A DNA stretch of 5,519 bases from DATMER01 sp036277235 (GTDB lineage: Bacteria > Acidobacteriota > Thermoanaerobaculia > Multivoradales > UBA5704): the NCBI GenBank assembly GCA_036277235.1, contig DASUNJ010000403.1, positions 1 through 5,519 on the forward strand, in the 5' to 3' direction. The notes under the pieces are model-generated. The model did no database searches and was not told the DNA's origin. It was given only the letters and a program-made list of their open reading frames with translations. A program made the position numbers and the translations under genes. Positions 1 through 5,519 of this stretch are shown piece by piece. The first letter of the stretch is position 1; every line of letters begins with the position of its first letter.

Positions 1-1740
1 GCCGTTCCCGCAAAGACGGGCCTCGCCGCCCGTGAGGTCCGTTACCTGGAGCTCGCCGTCGAGCAGATCCAGCGGATGGAGGGGAAACGCGGCGGCCTCG
101 GCCCCGAGTTCCAGCAGAACCTCGCCGCCGGCGCCCTGGCCTCCGCCGCCCTGGCCGCCGAGGGCAAGGCCGACGCGGCCAAGCGCCGGGAGGACGCGGT
201 CCGCTGGAGCGCCGCGGCTCTCGATGCCTGCGCGCGGCGGTGGGCCACGGGCAAGTGCGGGCGCGTCCAGCTCCCCCTCCAGCGCATCGTCCTCCAGTAT
301 CCGGACGTGCTCCCCGCTGAGCTGCGCGACCGGATGCGCGCCGAGGTCGCCACCTCGCCCCCGCCGCCGGGCGCGGAGGCGATCCGCGACCCCTGGACCT
401 TCAAGGAGACGGAAAACCAGCGCATGGTCACGATCGCGCGCAGCCTGGTGGCCCACACCGTGGCCGGCACGCCGCAGTCGCCCGGCGCGCAGGGCTGGAC
501 CGCCTACGTCGAGGCCTTCCTCCTCGCCCACGACCAGAAGGGTTGGTACGAGGCTGAGAGCCACGGCTACATGGTGCTCTCCATCACGTCCCTGCTCCAG
601 ATCGCGGATCATGCTCCGCAGGCGCGGACGCGGGAGCTGGCCGCGCGCCAGCTCGACCTGATCTTCGCCGCCTGGGCCCAGGAGCAGGTCGGCGGTTTCC
701 CGGCCGGCGCCAAGACCCGCACCTATGACCACTGGGCGCTCAGCGACCGCAGCACGCCGTGGGCCGCCTGGGCCTGGATGCTCGCCGGGATCGGCAAGCC
801 GGAAGGGATGAACTTCATGGAGCGGCCCGACCTGGCCGCGGGCCGCTACGAGGTCCCGGAGTCCGTGGTGAAGCTCCTCACCGACCGCCGCAAGCAGGCT
901 TCCTACGAGATCAGGGAGCGGCGGCAGATCCCCCTGGGCAAGCGCAAGGACCTGAACGCCTCGCTCTACAGCTATGCGACGCCGGACTACATCCTGGGCA
1001 CGGCCCAGACCGTGGCCGGGCTGGACCTGCAGATCTCGGGCGGGCAGGAGATCGTCGCGACCCTCTACGCCGAGGGGACGGACTTTGCGCCCGTCTACCT
1101 CTGGAGCCGCACCAACAACTCGACGGAGGACCAGTGGCGGAGCTGGATCAGCCAGGACCAGGCCGTGGGGCACAAGAACCTCGTCCTGGCGCGGCTCGGC
1201 GCGGGCGAGGCCCTCGGGCATGCCTACCTGGCGCCGGCGTGGTCGCAGCCCGAGGTGATCGGAGACGTGGCCGTCTCGCGCTACGGAAACACCTACGTGG
1301 CCCTGGTCAGCCCGGGCGGCTGGGAGGTCGCGGCGGCGCAGGAGCGCTTCCCGGACTACTACGGCCAGAGCAAGCTCATCCGCGGCTCGTGGGTCGCGGT
1401 GCCGAAGCGCCAGCCGGCCACGGTCGCCCTGGAGGTGGGACGCCGCGCCGAGCACGGCGAGTTCGAGGCCTGGACGAAGAAGGTGGCGGCGGCCCGACTG
1501 GAAGGAGCGTCGACGCCGGGAGCCGAGCTCCGCTTCGCCGCCAGCGACGGCACGAAGGTCAGCTTCGTCCCCGGGCAGCGCGCGTCCGCGGCCGGACGCG
1601 CCCTGGAAGCCCAGAGCTATCCCTTCCTCGAAGGCCCGTTCCTCTCCAGCCAGGGCGCCGGGAAGTGGACGTTCAAGTTCGGCTCGTTCCACAAGGATTT
1701 CGAAAAACTGGAGCCCGGATCGCAGAAACCAGCGACTTGA
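1..1740 (+). CDS. Putative alpha/alpha-toroid polysaccharide-lyase-like (heparinase/alginate-lyase-like) protein, 5' partial
   Basis: The frame is open from base 1 to a TGA at 1738-1740, giving 579 visible residues. The ATG at 76 has no Shine-Dalgarno sequence and the residues before it look like a normal helix, so the true start is probably outside the window. Visible residues 1 to about 300 are helix-rich. They include a W132...E138-N139-Q140 segment, a GWYEAESHGY stretch (181-190) and a GGFPAGAKTRTYDHW stretch (231-245), which recall the toroid of alginate-lyase/heparinase-like proteins. Around 323-336, YSYATPDYILGTAQ leads into a beta-rich, Trp/Tyr-rich second half, as expected for a beta-sandwich. 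N139, H188, Y190, Y242 and H244 are candidate active-site residues by position only. The only two cysteines (C77, C86) could form a disulfide if the protein is exported; the signal peptide region is not visible. Fold resemblance is from pattern memory, and substrate and activity are unknown. It could be a non-catalytic toroid protein. That the gene is real is near certain; the function is tentative. Confidence 0.6.
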   Translation, partial: AVPAKTGLAAREVRYLELAVEQIQRMEGKRGGLGPEFQQNLAAGALASAALAAEGKADAAKRREDAVRWSAAALDACARRWATGKCGRVQLPLQRIVLQYPDVLPAELRDRMRAEVATSPPPPGAEAIRDPWTFKETENQRMVTIARSLVAHTVAGTPQSPGAQGWTAYVEAFLLAHDQKGWYEAESHGYMVLSITSLLQIADHAPQARTRELAARQLDLIFAAWAQEQVGGFPAGAKTRTYDHWALSDRSTPWAAWAWMLAGIGKPEGMNFMERPDLAAGRYEVPESVVKLLTDRRKQASYEIRERRQIPLGKRKDLNASLYSYATPDYILGTAQTVAGLDLQISGGQEIVATLYAEGTDFAPVYLWSRTNNSTEDQWRSWISQDQAVGHKNLVLARLGAGEALGHAYLAPAWSQPEVIGDVAVSRYGNTYVALVSPGGWEVAAAQERFPDYYGQSKLIRGSWVAVPKRQPATVALEVGRRAEHGEFEAWTKKVAAARLEGASTPGAELRFAASDGTKVSFVPGQRASAAGRALEAQSYPFLEGPFLSSQGAGKWTFKFGSFHKDFEKLEPGSQKPAT

Positions 1741-1770
1741 GAAGCTTCCAAGAAGGGGTCGAAGACGGAA

Positions 1771-1792
1771 CGGGGGCGCCGAAGCGCCCCCG
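1771..1792. terminator. GC-rich hairpin between convergent genes, possible bidirectional terminator
   Basis: CGGGGGCGC (1771-1779) pairs perfectly with GCGCCCCCG (1784-1792) around a CGAA tetraloop, giving a 9-bp stem. It lies 30 bases past the stop of the rightward lyase-like gene and 29 bases past the stop of the leftward receptor gene, the usual place for a shared terminator. No T-run follows it on the plus strand. On the minus strand the following bases (TTCCGTCTTC) are only mildly T-rich. It may therefore work as a weak intrinsic terminator or as a 3'-end stabilising hairpin. Confidence 0.6.
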
Positions 1793-1821
1793 GAGACCGT
1801 CACGTCAGGAACCCAGGCGGG

Positions 1822-4743
1822 CTAGAAGCTGAACCGGACGCCGAGCTGGGCCAGTTGCTGCTCGCCCTGAAGCGGGTCGCCCGCGAAGGCGCTCGGCTGG
1901 CCGAGGGCGTTGAAGGCGGTTGGGTTCTCTTCGTTGAACACGTTGAACATCTCGCCGATCAGCTCGACGCCGAAGCGGTCGCCGAAGGTGAACTCCTTGG
2001 AGAGCCGCAGGTCGAGCTGCGAGAAGGAAGCTCCGCGCTCGGTGTTGACGCCCTGGCCTCCCCGGAAGTCATAGGCGAAGCCGTCGCCGTTGAGGTCGAC
2101 AGGCTGAGGGGGGTTGGGGCCGGCGCCGTCCAGGTCGCGGTACTCGAAGGCCGAGTACGGCAGGGCCGAGCGGTAGCGGAACATGCCCGAGACGTTGATG
2201 CCGAGCGGAGCCCGGTAGACCGCGCTCAGGGTGATGCGGTTGCGCGCGTCGGTGTTGAGCGGCCCGAAGCACTTCGAGCACTGCGGGTCGAGCGGGTTGG
2301 CCGAGACGTCGCGGCGCCCTCCGCCCAGGTCGGCCTGGTGGCCGGCGTCGGTGAGGCGGAACTCGTCGGCGCCGGCGAGGATGTTGCCGGTGGCCTCGGA
2401 GTAGGTATAGAAGGCCTGCATCTCGAGCTTGTCGCTCAGCCGGGCGCGGGCGCTCAGGTTGACGCCGCTGTAGTTGGCCTGCCCGTCGCCGTACCAGAGC
2501 CGGAAGTTGGCGAAGGGGAAGCGGCGGTTGCCGGTCGCGGGGTCGATGGGGTTGGCGCGGAAGCGGTAGGGGATGTCGCGGTAGTTGATGCGCACGGCCT
2601 CGAAGTTGAGGCCGAGCCAGCTGGTCGCCTGCCAGGAGTAGCCGAGCGAGGCCTGGGCGGCGTAGGGGGTCGCGAGCGTCGGCGAGGCCACCTCGTTCGG
2701 CGGCGGGATGTCGGCCGCGGGCAGCTGGTTCGGCGGCAGCGGCTGGCCCGGCTGGAAGAGGGTGCCGTCCGCGTTCCGAATGCCGTCCTGGTTGTTGTGG
2801 TTGTAGACCACCCCGTAGTTGGACTGCACCGCCGCGGAGGGGAAGAGGATCGTGGCGTTGGTGTAGGGGAAGTCGTAGTAGATGCCCCAGCCGCCGCGCA
2901 AGAGCTGGCGGCCGTCGCCCTTGACGTCGTAGGTGAAGCCGAGGCGCGGCCCGAGGTTGTCGTCGTCGTTCTCGAGCACGCCGCCGCTGCCGCCCTGGAA
3001 GTCGCGCAGGTAGTACTCGTTGTACCGGGTCTGCGTCGACAGGTGCTGCCAGATCGGGTTCGAGCGCTGGTCGAGGTCGAAGCCTTCCCAGTAGTCGTAG
3101 CGCAGGCCGAGGTTGAGCGTCAGCCGGTCGTTCCAGTAGATGTCGTCCTGGACGTAGCCGCTGTACTGGTCGACCGGGGTCGACTCGCCGAAGAAGCCGC
3201 CGAAGAAGGTGATGTCGGTGATCGGCGAGTTGGCGCTGTCCTCCTTGCGGACGAACTGGCCGGCCAGGCCCGTCGAGAAGTCGCCGCCGAGCTCGGGCTC
3301 ATGGATGTAGTTGAAGCCCACTTTGAGCTGGTGCGTGCGGCCGCCGAGCGTGCGCGAGAAGCTCAGGTCGTCCTTGTACTGGTACTTGGTCTGGTGCGTG
3401 CTCTGCGGGGTGTTGATGTTCTGTCCGGAATGGATGCCGGACGGGAAGTAGATCGACGGGGTGTCCGAATCCGCGCTGATCAGGTTGTCGAACTGGGTGT
3501 ACTGGAACACGAACTCGTTCAGCGTGTCGCTGCTGAACTGCAGGGTGTGGCCGGCGAGGAGCGAGCTGTACTCGTTGGTGATCGTGCCCAGCGAGTCAGG
3601 GGCCGCCGGCGGTCCCGCGCCGTACTTGTCGCTGTTCTCCTGGAAGCCGTAGCGCACCTGCAGGTACTGCTGGGGCGAGATGTCGAAGGTCACCTTGGCG
3701 GTGCCGAGGTCGTCCTCGAACGGAATCGGGAATGACCTCCCCTGGAGGTCGGGGAAGATCGGCGGCAGCTCGTCCGAACCGTCCGGATCGCTGTCGACGG
3801 TGTAGGACTGCTCGCGCTCGGTCTTCTCGTAGGTGGCGAAGAAGTGGATGCGGTCGCGCACGATCGGGCCGCCCAGGGCGAGGCCGTACTGCTGGCGCTC
3901 GTAAGGCTGCTTCTCCCCGCCGGTCTGCTTCTCGGTCTCGGTCTTCGTGGCGAGGCTGTCGTCGCGGAAGAAGCCCCAGGCGCTGCCCTCGAGCTCGTTG
4001 GTGCCGGTCTTGGTCACCACCGTGAGGACGCCGCCGGTGGAGCGGCCGTACTCGGCCTTGTACTGCTGCGTCTGGATGTTGAACTCCGCGACGCTCTCCA
4101 GGTTGAAGTTCTGCAGCGCGCCGCCGATCGTGTCGTCGGTATTGTCGCCGCCGTCGATCACGTAGTTGACGTTGCGGCCGATGCCGCCGTTGAGCGCGAC
4201 CGTGAGCTGGCCGGGCTTGGTCGGGTCGGAGTTGTAGGCGAGCGAGGTGCCGGGCGCCAGGATGGCCAGGTTGGCGAACTGGCGGCCGTTGAGCGGCAGG
4301 TTCTCGAGCTGCTCTTCGCTGACCACGGTGCCGATGCTGGGCGTGGTCTGGACGAGGGGGGCCTCGTCCATCACCGTGATCGTCTCTTCGACGGAGGCCG
4401 TGCTCATCTCGATCTCGATCGTGCGGGTGGTGGCGACGTTGAGCCGCACCTCCTCGATCGTGACCGTGGCGAAGCCCGAGAGCTCGGCCGTGACGGTGTA
4501 GAGGCCGACCGGCAGCGACGGGAGGGAGAACCCGCCGTCCGAGCTGGACACGGTCACGCGGTCGAGGCCCGTGTCGTTGTTCCTGGCCGTGACGGTGACG
4601 CCGGGAAGGGCGGCGCCTTCCGGATCCTCGACGCGACCGCTCAGGTTGGCGCCCGACGTCTGGGCGCTCGCGGCCGGCGCGAGGGCGACGAGTGCCACCA
4701 GCGCGAGCAGGACCGCGAAGACGAATGGTTTCTTCAATCTCAT
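1822..4743 (-). CDS. TonB-dependent outer-membrane receptor, Oar-like, with carboxypeptidase-regulatory-like N-terminal domain
   Basis: The product is 973 residues and is predicted to be an outer-membrane beta-barrel that takes up a ligand using TonB/ExbBD energy. The ATG at 4743 is chosen because AAGGAGGT lies 7 bases upstream and a signal peptide follows: MRLKK, a hydrophobic Val/Leu/Ala core, and an ASA|Q cleavage site after residue 27. The same frame is open further upstream, but that stretch is Arg/Pro/Ser-rich and overlaps the TPR gene. Residues about 33-113 form a carboxypeptidase-regulatory-like beta domain (SGRVEDPEG, SDGGFSLPSLPVGLYTV, LSGF). EETITV at 119-124 resembles a TonB box. 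The plug carries LPLNGRQF (149-156), the YVIDGGDN region and YGRSTGGVLTVVTKTGTNE (232-250). The barrel fills the rest and ends in LGVRFSF with a terminal Phe, as outer-membrane assembly favours. The only cysteines are C822-S-K-C825. DLNGDG at 883-888 resembles a calcium-loop motif. No SusD-like partner is adjacent. The ligand is unknown; peptide, glycan or siderophore uptake are all possible. Confidence 0.95.
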   Translation of the reverse strand: MRLKKPFVFAVLLALVALVALAPAASAQTSGANLSGRVEDPEGAALPGVTVTARNNDTGLDRVTVSSSDGGFSLPSLPVGLYTVTAELSGFATVTIEEVRLNVATTRTIEIEMSTASVEETITVMDEAPLVQTTPSIGTVVSEEQLENLPLNGRQFANLAILAPGTSLAYNSDPTKPGQLTVALNGGIGRNVNYVIDGGDNTDDTIGGALQNFNLESVAEFNIQTQQYKAEYGRSTGGVLTVVTKTGTNELEGSAWGFFRDDSLATKTETEKQTGGEKQPYERQQYGLALGGPIVRDRIHFFATYEKTEREQSYTVDSDPDGSDELPPIFPDLQGRSFPIPFEDDLGTAKVTFDISPQQYLQVRYGFQENSDKYGAGPPAAPDSLGTITNEYSSLLAGHTLQFSSDTLNEFVFQYTQFDNLISADSDTPSIYFPSGIHSGQNINTPQSTHQTKYQYKDDLSFSRTLGGRTHQLKVGFNYIHEPELGGDFSTGLAGQFVRKEDSANSPITDITFFGGFFGESTPVDQYSGYVQDDIYWNDRLTLNLGLRYDYWEGFDLDQRSNPIWQHLSTQTRYNEYYLRDFQGGSGGVLENDDDNLGPRLGFTYDVKGDGRQLLRGGWGIYYDFPYTNATILFPSAAVQSNYGVVYNHNNQDGIRNADGTLFQPGQPLPPNQLPAADIPPPNEVASPTLATPYAAQASLGYSWQATSWLGLNFEAVRINYRDIPYRFRANPIDPATGNRRFPFANFRLWYGDGQANYSGVNLSARARLSDKLEMQAFYTYSEATGNILAGADEFRLTDAGHQADLGGGRRDVSANPLDPQCSKCFGPLNTDARNRITLSAVYRAPLGINVSGMFRYRSALPYSAFEYRDLDGAGPNPPQPVDLNGDGFAYDFRGGQGVNTERGASFSQLDLRLSKEFTFGDRFGVELIGEMFNVFNEENPTAFNALGQPSAFAGDPLQGEQQLAQLGVRFSF

Positions 4744-4750
4744 ACTCTCG

Positions 4751-4758
4751 ACCTCCTT
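4751..4758 (-). promoter_or_regulatory. Ribosome-binding site of the TonB-dependent receptor
   Basis: On the minus strand AAGGAGGT is followed by a 7-base spacer (CGAGAGT) and then the ATG. This is a full-length match to the Shine-Dalgarno consensus. It decides the start of the receptor in favour of the signal-peptide methionine over earlier in-frame starts, and suggests strong translation. Confidence 0.9.
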
Positions 4759-4777
4759 ATGGGAGTCTTCTGAATTG

Positions 4778-4800
4778 AAAAGGAACGGAGCTCCATTCCT
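4778..4800 (-). terminator. Near-perfect palindrome plus short T-run: terminator/attenuator or operator upstream of the receptor
   Basis: Read on the minus strand, AGGAATGGAGCTCCGTTCCT is a 20-bp inverted repeat with a single imperfect pair, which is a G-U wobble in RNA. It can fold to an 8-bp stem with an AGCU loop and is followed by TTT, making a four-T run with the last stem base, then CAATT. It begins 46 bases after the TPR stop codon and ends 34 bases before the receptor ATG. This fits an intrinsic terminator of the TPR transcript or an attenuator in the receptor leader. The T-run is short, so termination may be partial. As DNA, the symmetry would also suit a dimeric repressor or activator. 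The sequence alone cannot choose between these. No convincing -35/-10 pair was found in the 103-bp gap. Confidence 0.5.
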
Positions 4801-4846
4801 GAAAGACCTTGATCCGAACGGCTCTCCAACCGTATCCCGGCGGCGA

Positions 4847-5519
4847 TCACCTCCTCTGGTCCGGCGCGAGGCCCGTCGCGCGGTCGGAAAGCCGGGCGAG
4901 CAGCTGCTGCGCGGCACGGCGCTGTTCCGAAAACTGGGGGTCCTGCCCGGTCGCGGCCAGGAACTCGCGATAGGCCGCGGCCGCGGCTTCCGTCTCCCCC
5001 GCCATGTCGTAGGCGATCGCCCGGTTGAGGCGGACCTCGTGGTACCGCGGGGCGAGACGGAGAGCCTGCTCAAAATACAAGAGTGCGGCAGCGGGCTGAT
5101 CCCGCTCCACCTCGAGGGTTCCGAGGCCGTTCAGGGGCTCCGCGTAGCGCGGAGCGGCGGCCAGGGCGCGGCGGTAGGCATCCTCTGCCTCGGCGGGACG
5201 CCGGAGGCTGCGCAGGACGTTGCCGAGGTTGTTCAAGGCGTGGGCATTGCGCGGATCGAGCTGCACCGCCAGCTCGAACTCCTGCCGGGCGGCGTCGGGT
5301 TTGCCCTCCGCGAGGTGGACGATTCCCAGGGTGTTGTGGGCCTCGGGCCGCGAGGGGTCCAGGTGCATGGCCGTGGTGAGCGCCGCGCGGGCCTCGCCGC
5401 TCCGGCCGGCCTGCTGGAGGGCGGTGGCGAGGTTGTACCAGGCCTCGGGATCGTCCGGCGCGTCCTCGGCCGCCTGCCGGTAGAGCGGCACGGCGCGGGC
5501 GAGCTCGCCGCGCTCCGTC
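4847..5519 (-). CDS. Tetratricopeptide-repeat (TPR) protein, C-terminal part (5' end outside window)
   Basis: The frame is open from the right edge to a TGA at 4849-4847, giving 223 visible residues. A GTG at 5491 is only an internal valine: the residues before it (ERGELARA) complete the second helix of a preceding TPR, so the true start lies beyond the window. Numbering from the first complete codon, there are five full repeats with an exact 34-residue period: 24-57, 58-91, 92-125, 126-159 and 160-193. Each shows the TPR signature of small residues near positions 8, 20 and 27 and a Pro at or near the end of helix B, for example YNLATALQQAGR and NNLGNVLRSLRR. Residues 194-223 form a closing Gln/Arg/Leu-rich helix and a polar tail. 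TPR arrays are protein-binding scaffolds. The partner and location are unknown because the N-terminus is missing. It lies 103 bp upstream of the receptor on the same strand. The missing part could carry another domain, such as a signal peptide, kinase, glycosyltransferase or FG-GAP/UnbV module. Confidence 0.9.
   Translation of the reverse strand, partial: TERGELARAVPLYRQAAEDAPDDPEAWYNLATALQQAGRSGEARAALTTAMHLDPSRPEAHNTLGIVHLAEGKPDAARQEFELAVQLDPRNAHALNNLGNVLRSLRRPAEAEDAYRRALAAAPRYAEPLNGLGTLEVERDQPAAALLYFEQALRLAPRYHEVRLNRAIAYDMAGETEAAAAAYREFLAATGQDPQFSEQRRAAQQLLARLSDRATGLAPDQRR

Noticed and set aside
76..78. ATG at 76 as the true start of the lyase-like gene
   Set aside because: No Shine-Dalgarno sequence lies before it, and the frame stays open with helix-like sequence to base 1, so the start is more likely outside the window.
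32..661. Ser/Arg/Pro-rich frame at the left edge
   Set aside because: Its composition is typical of an off-frame reading of GC-rich DNA, and it overlaps the lyase-like gene fully.
759..1832. Second plus-strand frame inside the lyase-like gene
   Set aside because: Gly/Arg/Pro-rich translation with no motif. It overlaps the coherent frame that ends at 1740 and runs across the terminator hairpin.
1855..3735. Long plus-strand open frame of 626 codons opposite the receptor
   Set aside because: It is antisense to a clearly real gene. Its Val/Ala/Glu/Arg-rich composition is what GC-rich codons give when read on the opposite strand. No domain is recognisable.
3844..4773. Plus-strand open frame of 309 codons opposite the receptor's N-terminal half
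   Set aside because: It has the same shadow composition and lies antisense to the signal peptide, regulatory-like domain and plug, which are well supported.
4744..4846. Sigma-70 promoter for the receptor
   Set aside because: TTGGAG and TTTCAG were tried as -35 boxes, but no acceptable -10 box lies at 16-18 bases from either.
4744..5073. N-terminal extension of the receptor frame by 110 residues upstream of the chosen ATG
   Set aside because: The stretch is Arg/Pro/Ser-rich and low in complexity, overlaps the TPR gene by more than 200 bases and would bury the signal peptide. The ATG at 4743 has a perfect Shine-Dalgarno sequence.
4940..5449. 102-base periodicity as a DNA repeat array
   Set aside because: The period equals one 34-residue TPR unit. 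The units differ in sequence and are explained by the protein fold, not by a DNA repeat or CRISPR.

Overview
This 5.5-kb window of GC-rich DNA holds three protein genes and two short intergenic stretches. Two of the genes run off the window edges. The lineage cannot be fixed from this sequence alone. A large outer-membrane receptor with an N-terminal carboxypeptidase-regulatory-like domain (Oar-like), a strong AAGGAGGT ribosome-binding site and very high GC suggest a Gram-negative, Acidobacteriota-like bacterium; Thermoanaerobaculia/Holophagae-type or related high-GC phyla are possible. That is inference from protein style, not from a marker gene.

Layout. Positions 1-1740 (+) carry the 3' part of a gene whose helix-rich first half and beta-rich second half resemble the alpha/alpha-toroid plus beta-sandwich build of alginate-lyase/heparinase-like proteins. 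Its start lies outside the window. An 81-bp convergent gap (1741-1821) holds one strong GC-rich hairpin that could end transcripts from both sides. Positions 1822-4743 (-) encode a complete 973-residue TonB-dependent receptor with signal peptide, regulatory-like domain, TonB-box-like segment, plug and beta-barrel. Its start is fixed by a perfect Shine-Dalgarno sequence. A 103-bp gap (4744-4846) holds a 20-bp near-perfect palindrome followed by a short T-run on the minus strand. Positions 4847-5519 (-) carry the C-terminal part of a tetratricopeptide-repeat (TPR) protein with five full 34-residue repeats; the gene continues past the right edge.

How they may work together. The TPR gene lies directly upstream of the receptor on the same strand, so they could share a transcript. 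The hairpin between them would then act as a terminator or attenuator that sets their relative expression. The lyase-like gene is convergent and cannot be in that operon. A link between polysaccharide breakdown and uptake by the receptor is possible but not shown: no SusD-like partner, recognised transporter or regulator is visible.

No RNA genes, mobile elements, CRISPR arrays or clear promoters were seen. I found no convincing new system here. The most unusual items are the intergenic hairpin with its embedded tiny reading frame, the sole CxxC pair in the receptor, and the unassigned lyase-like protein.
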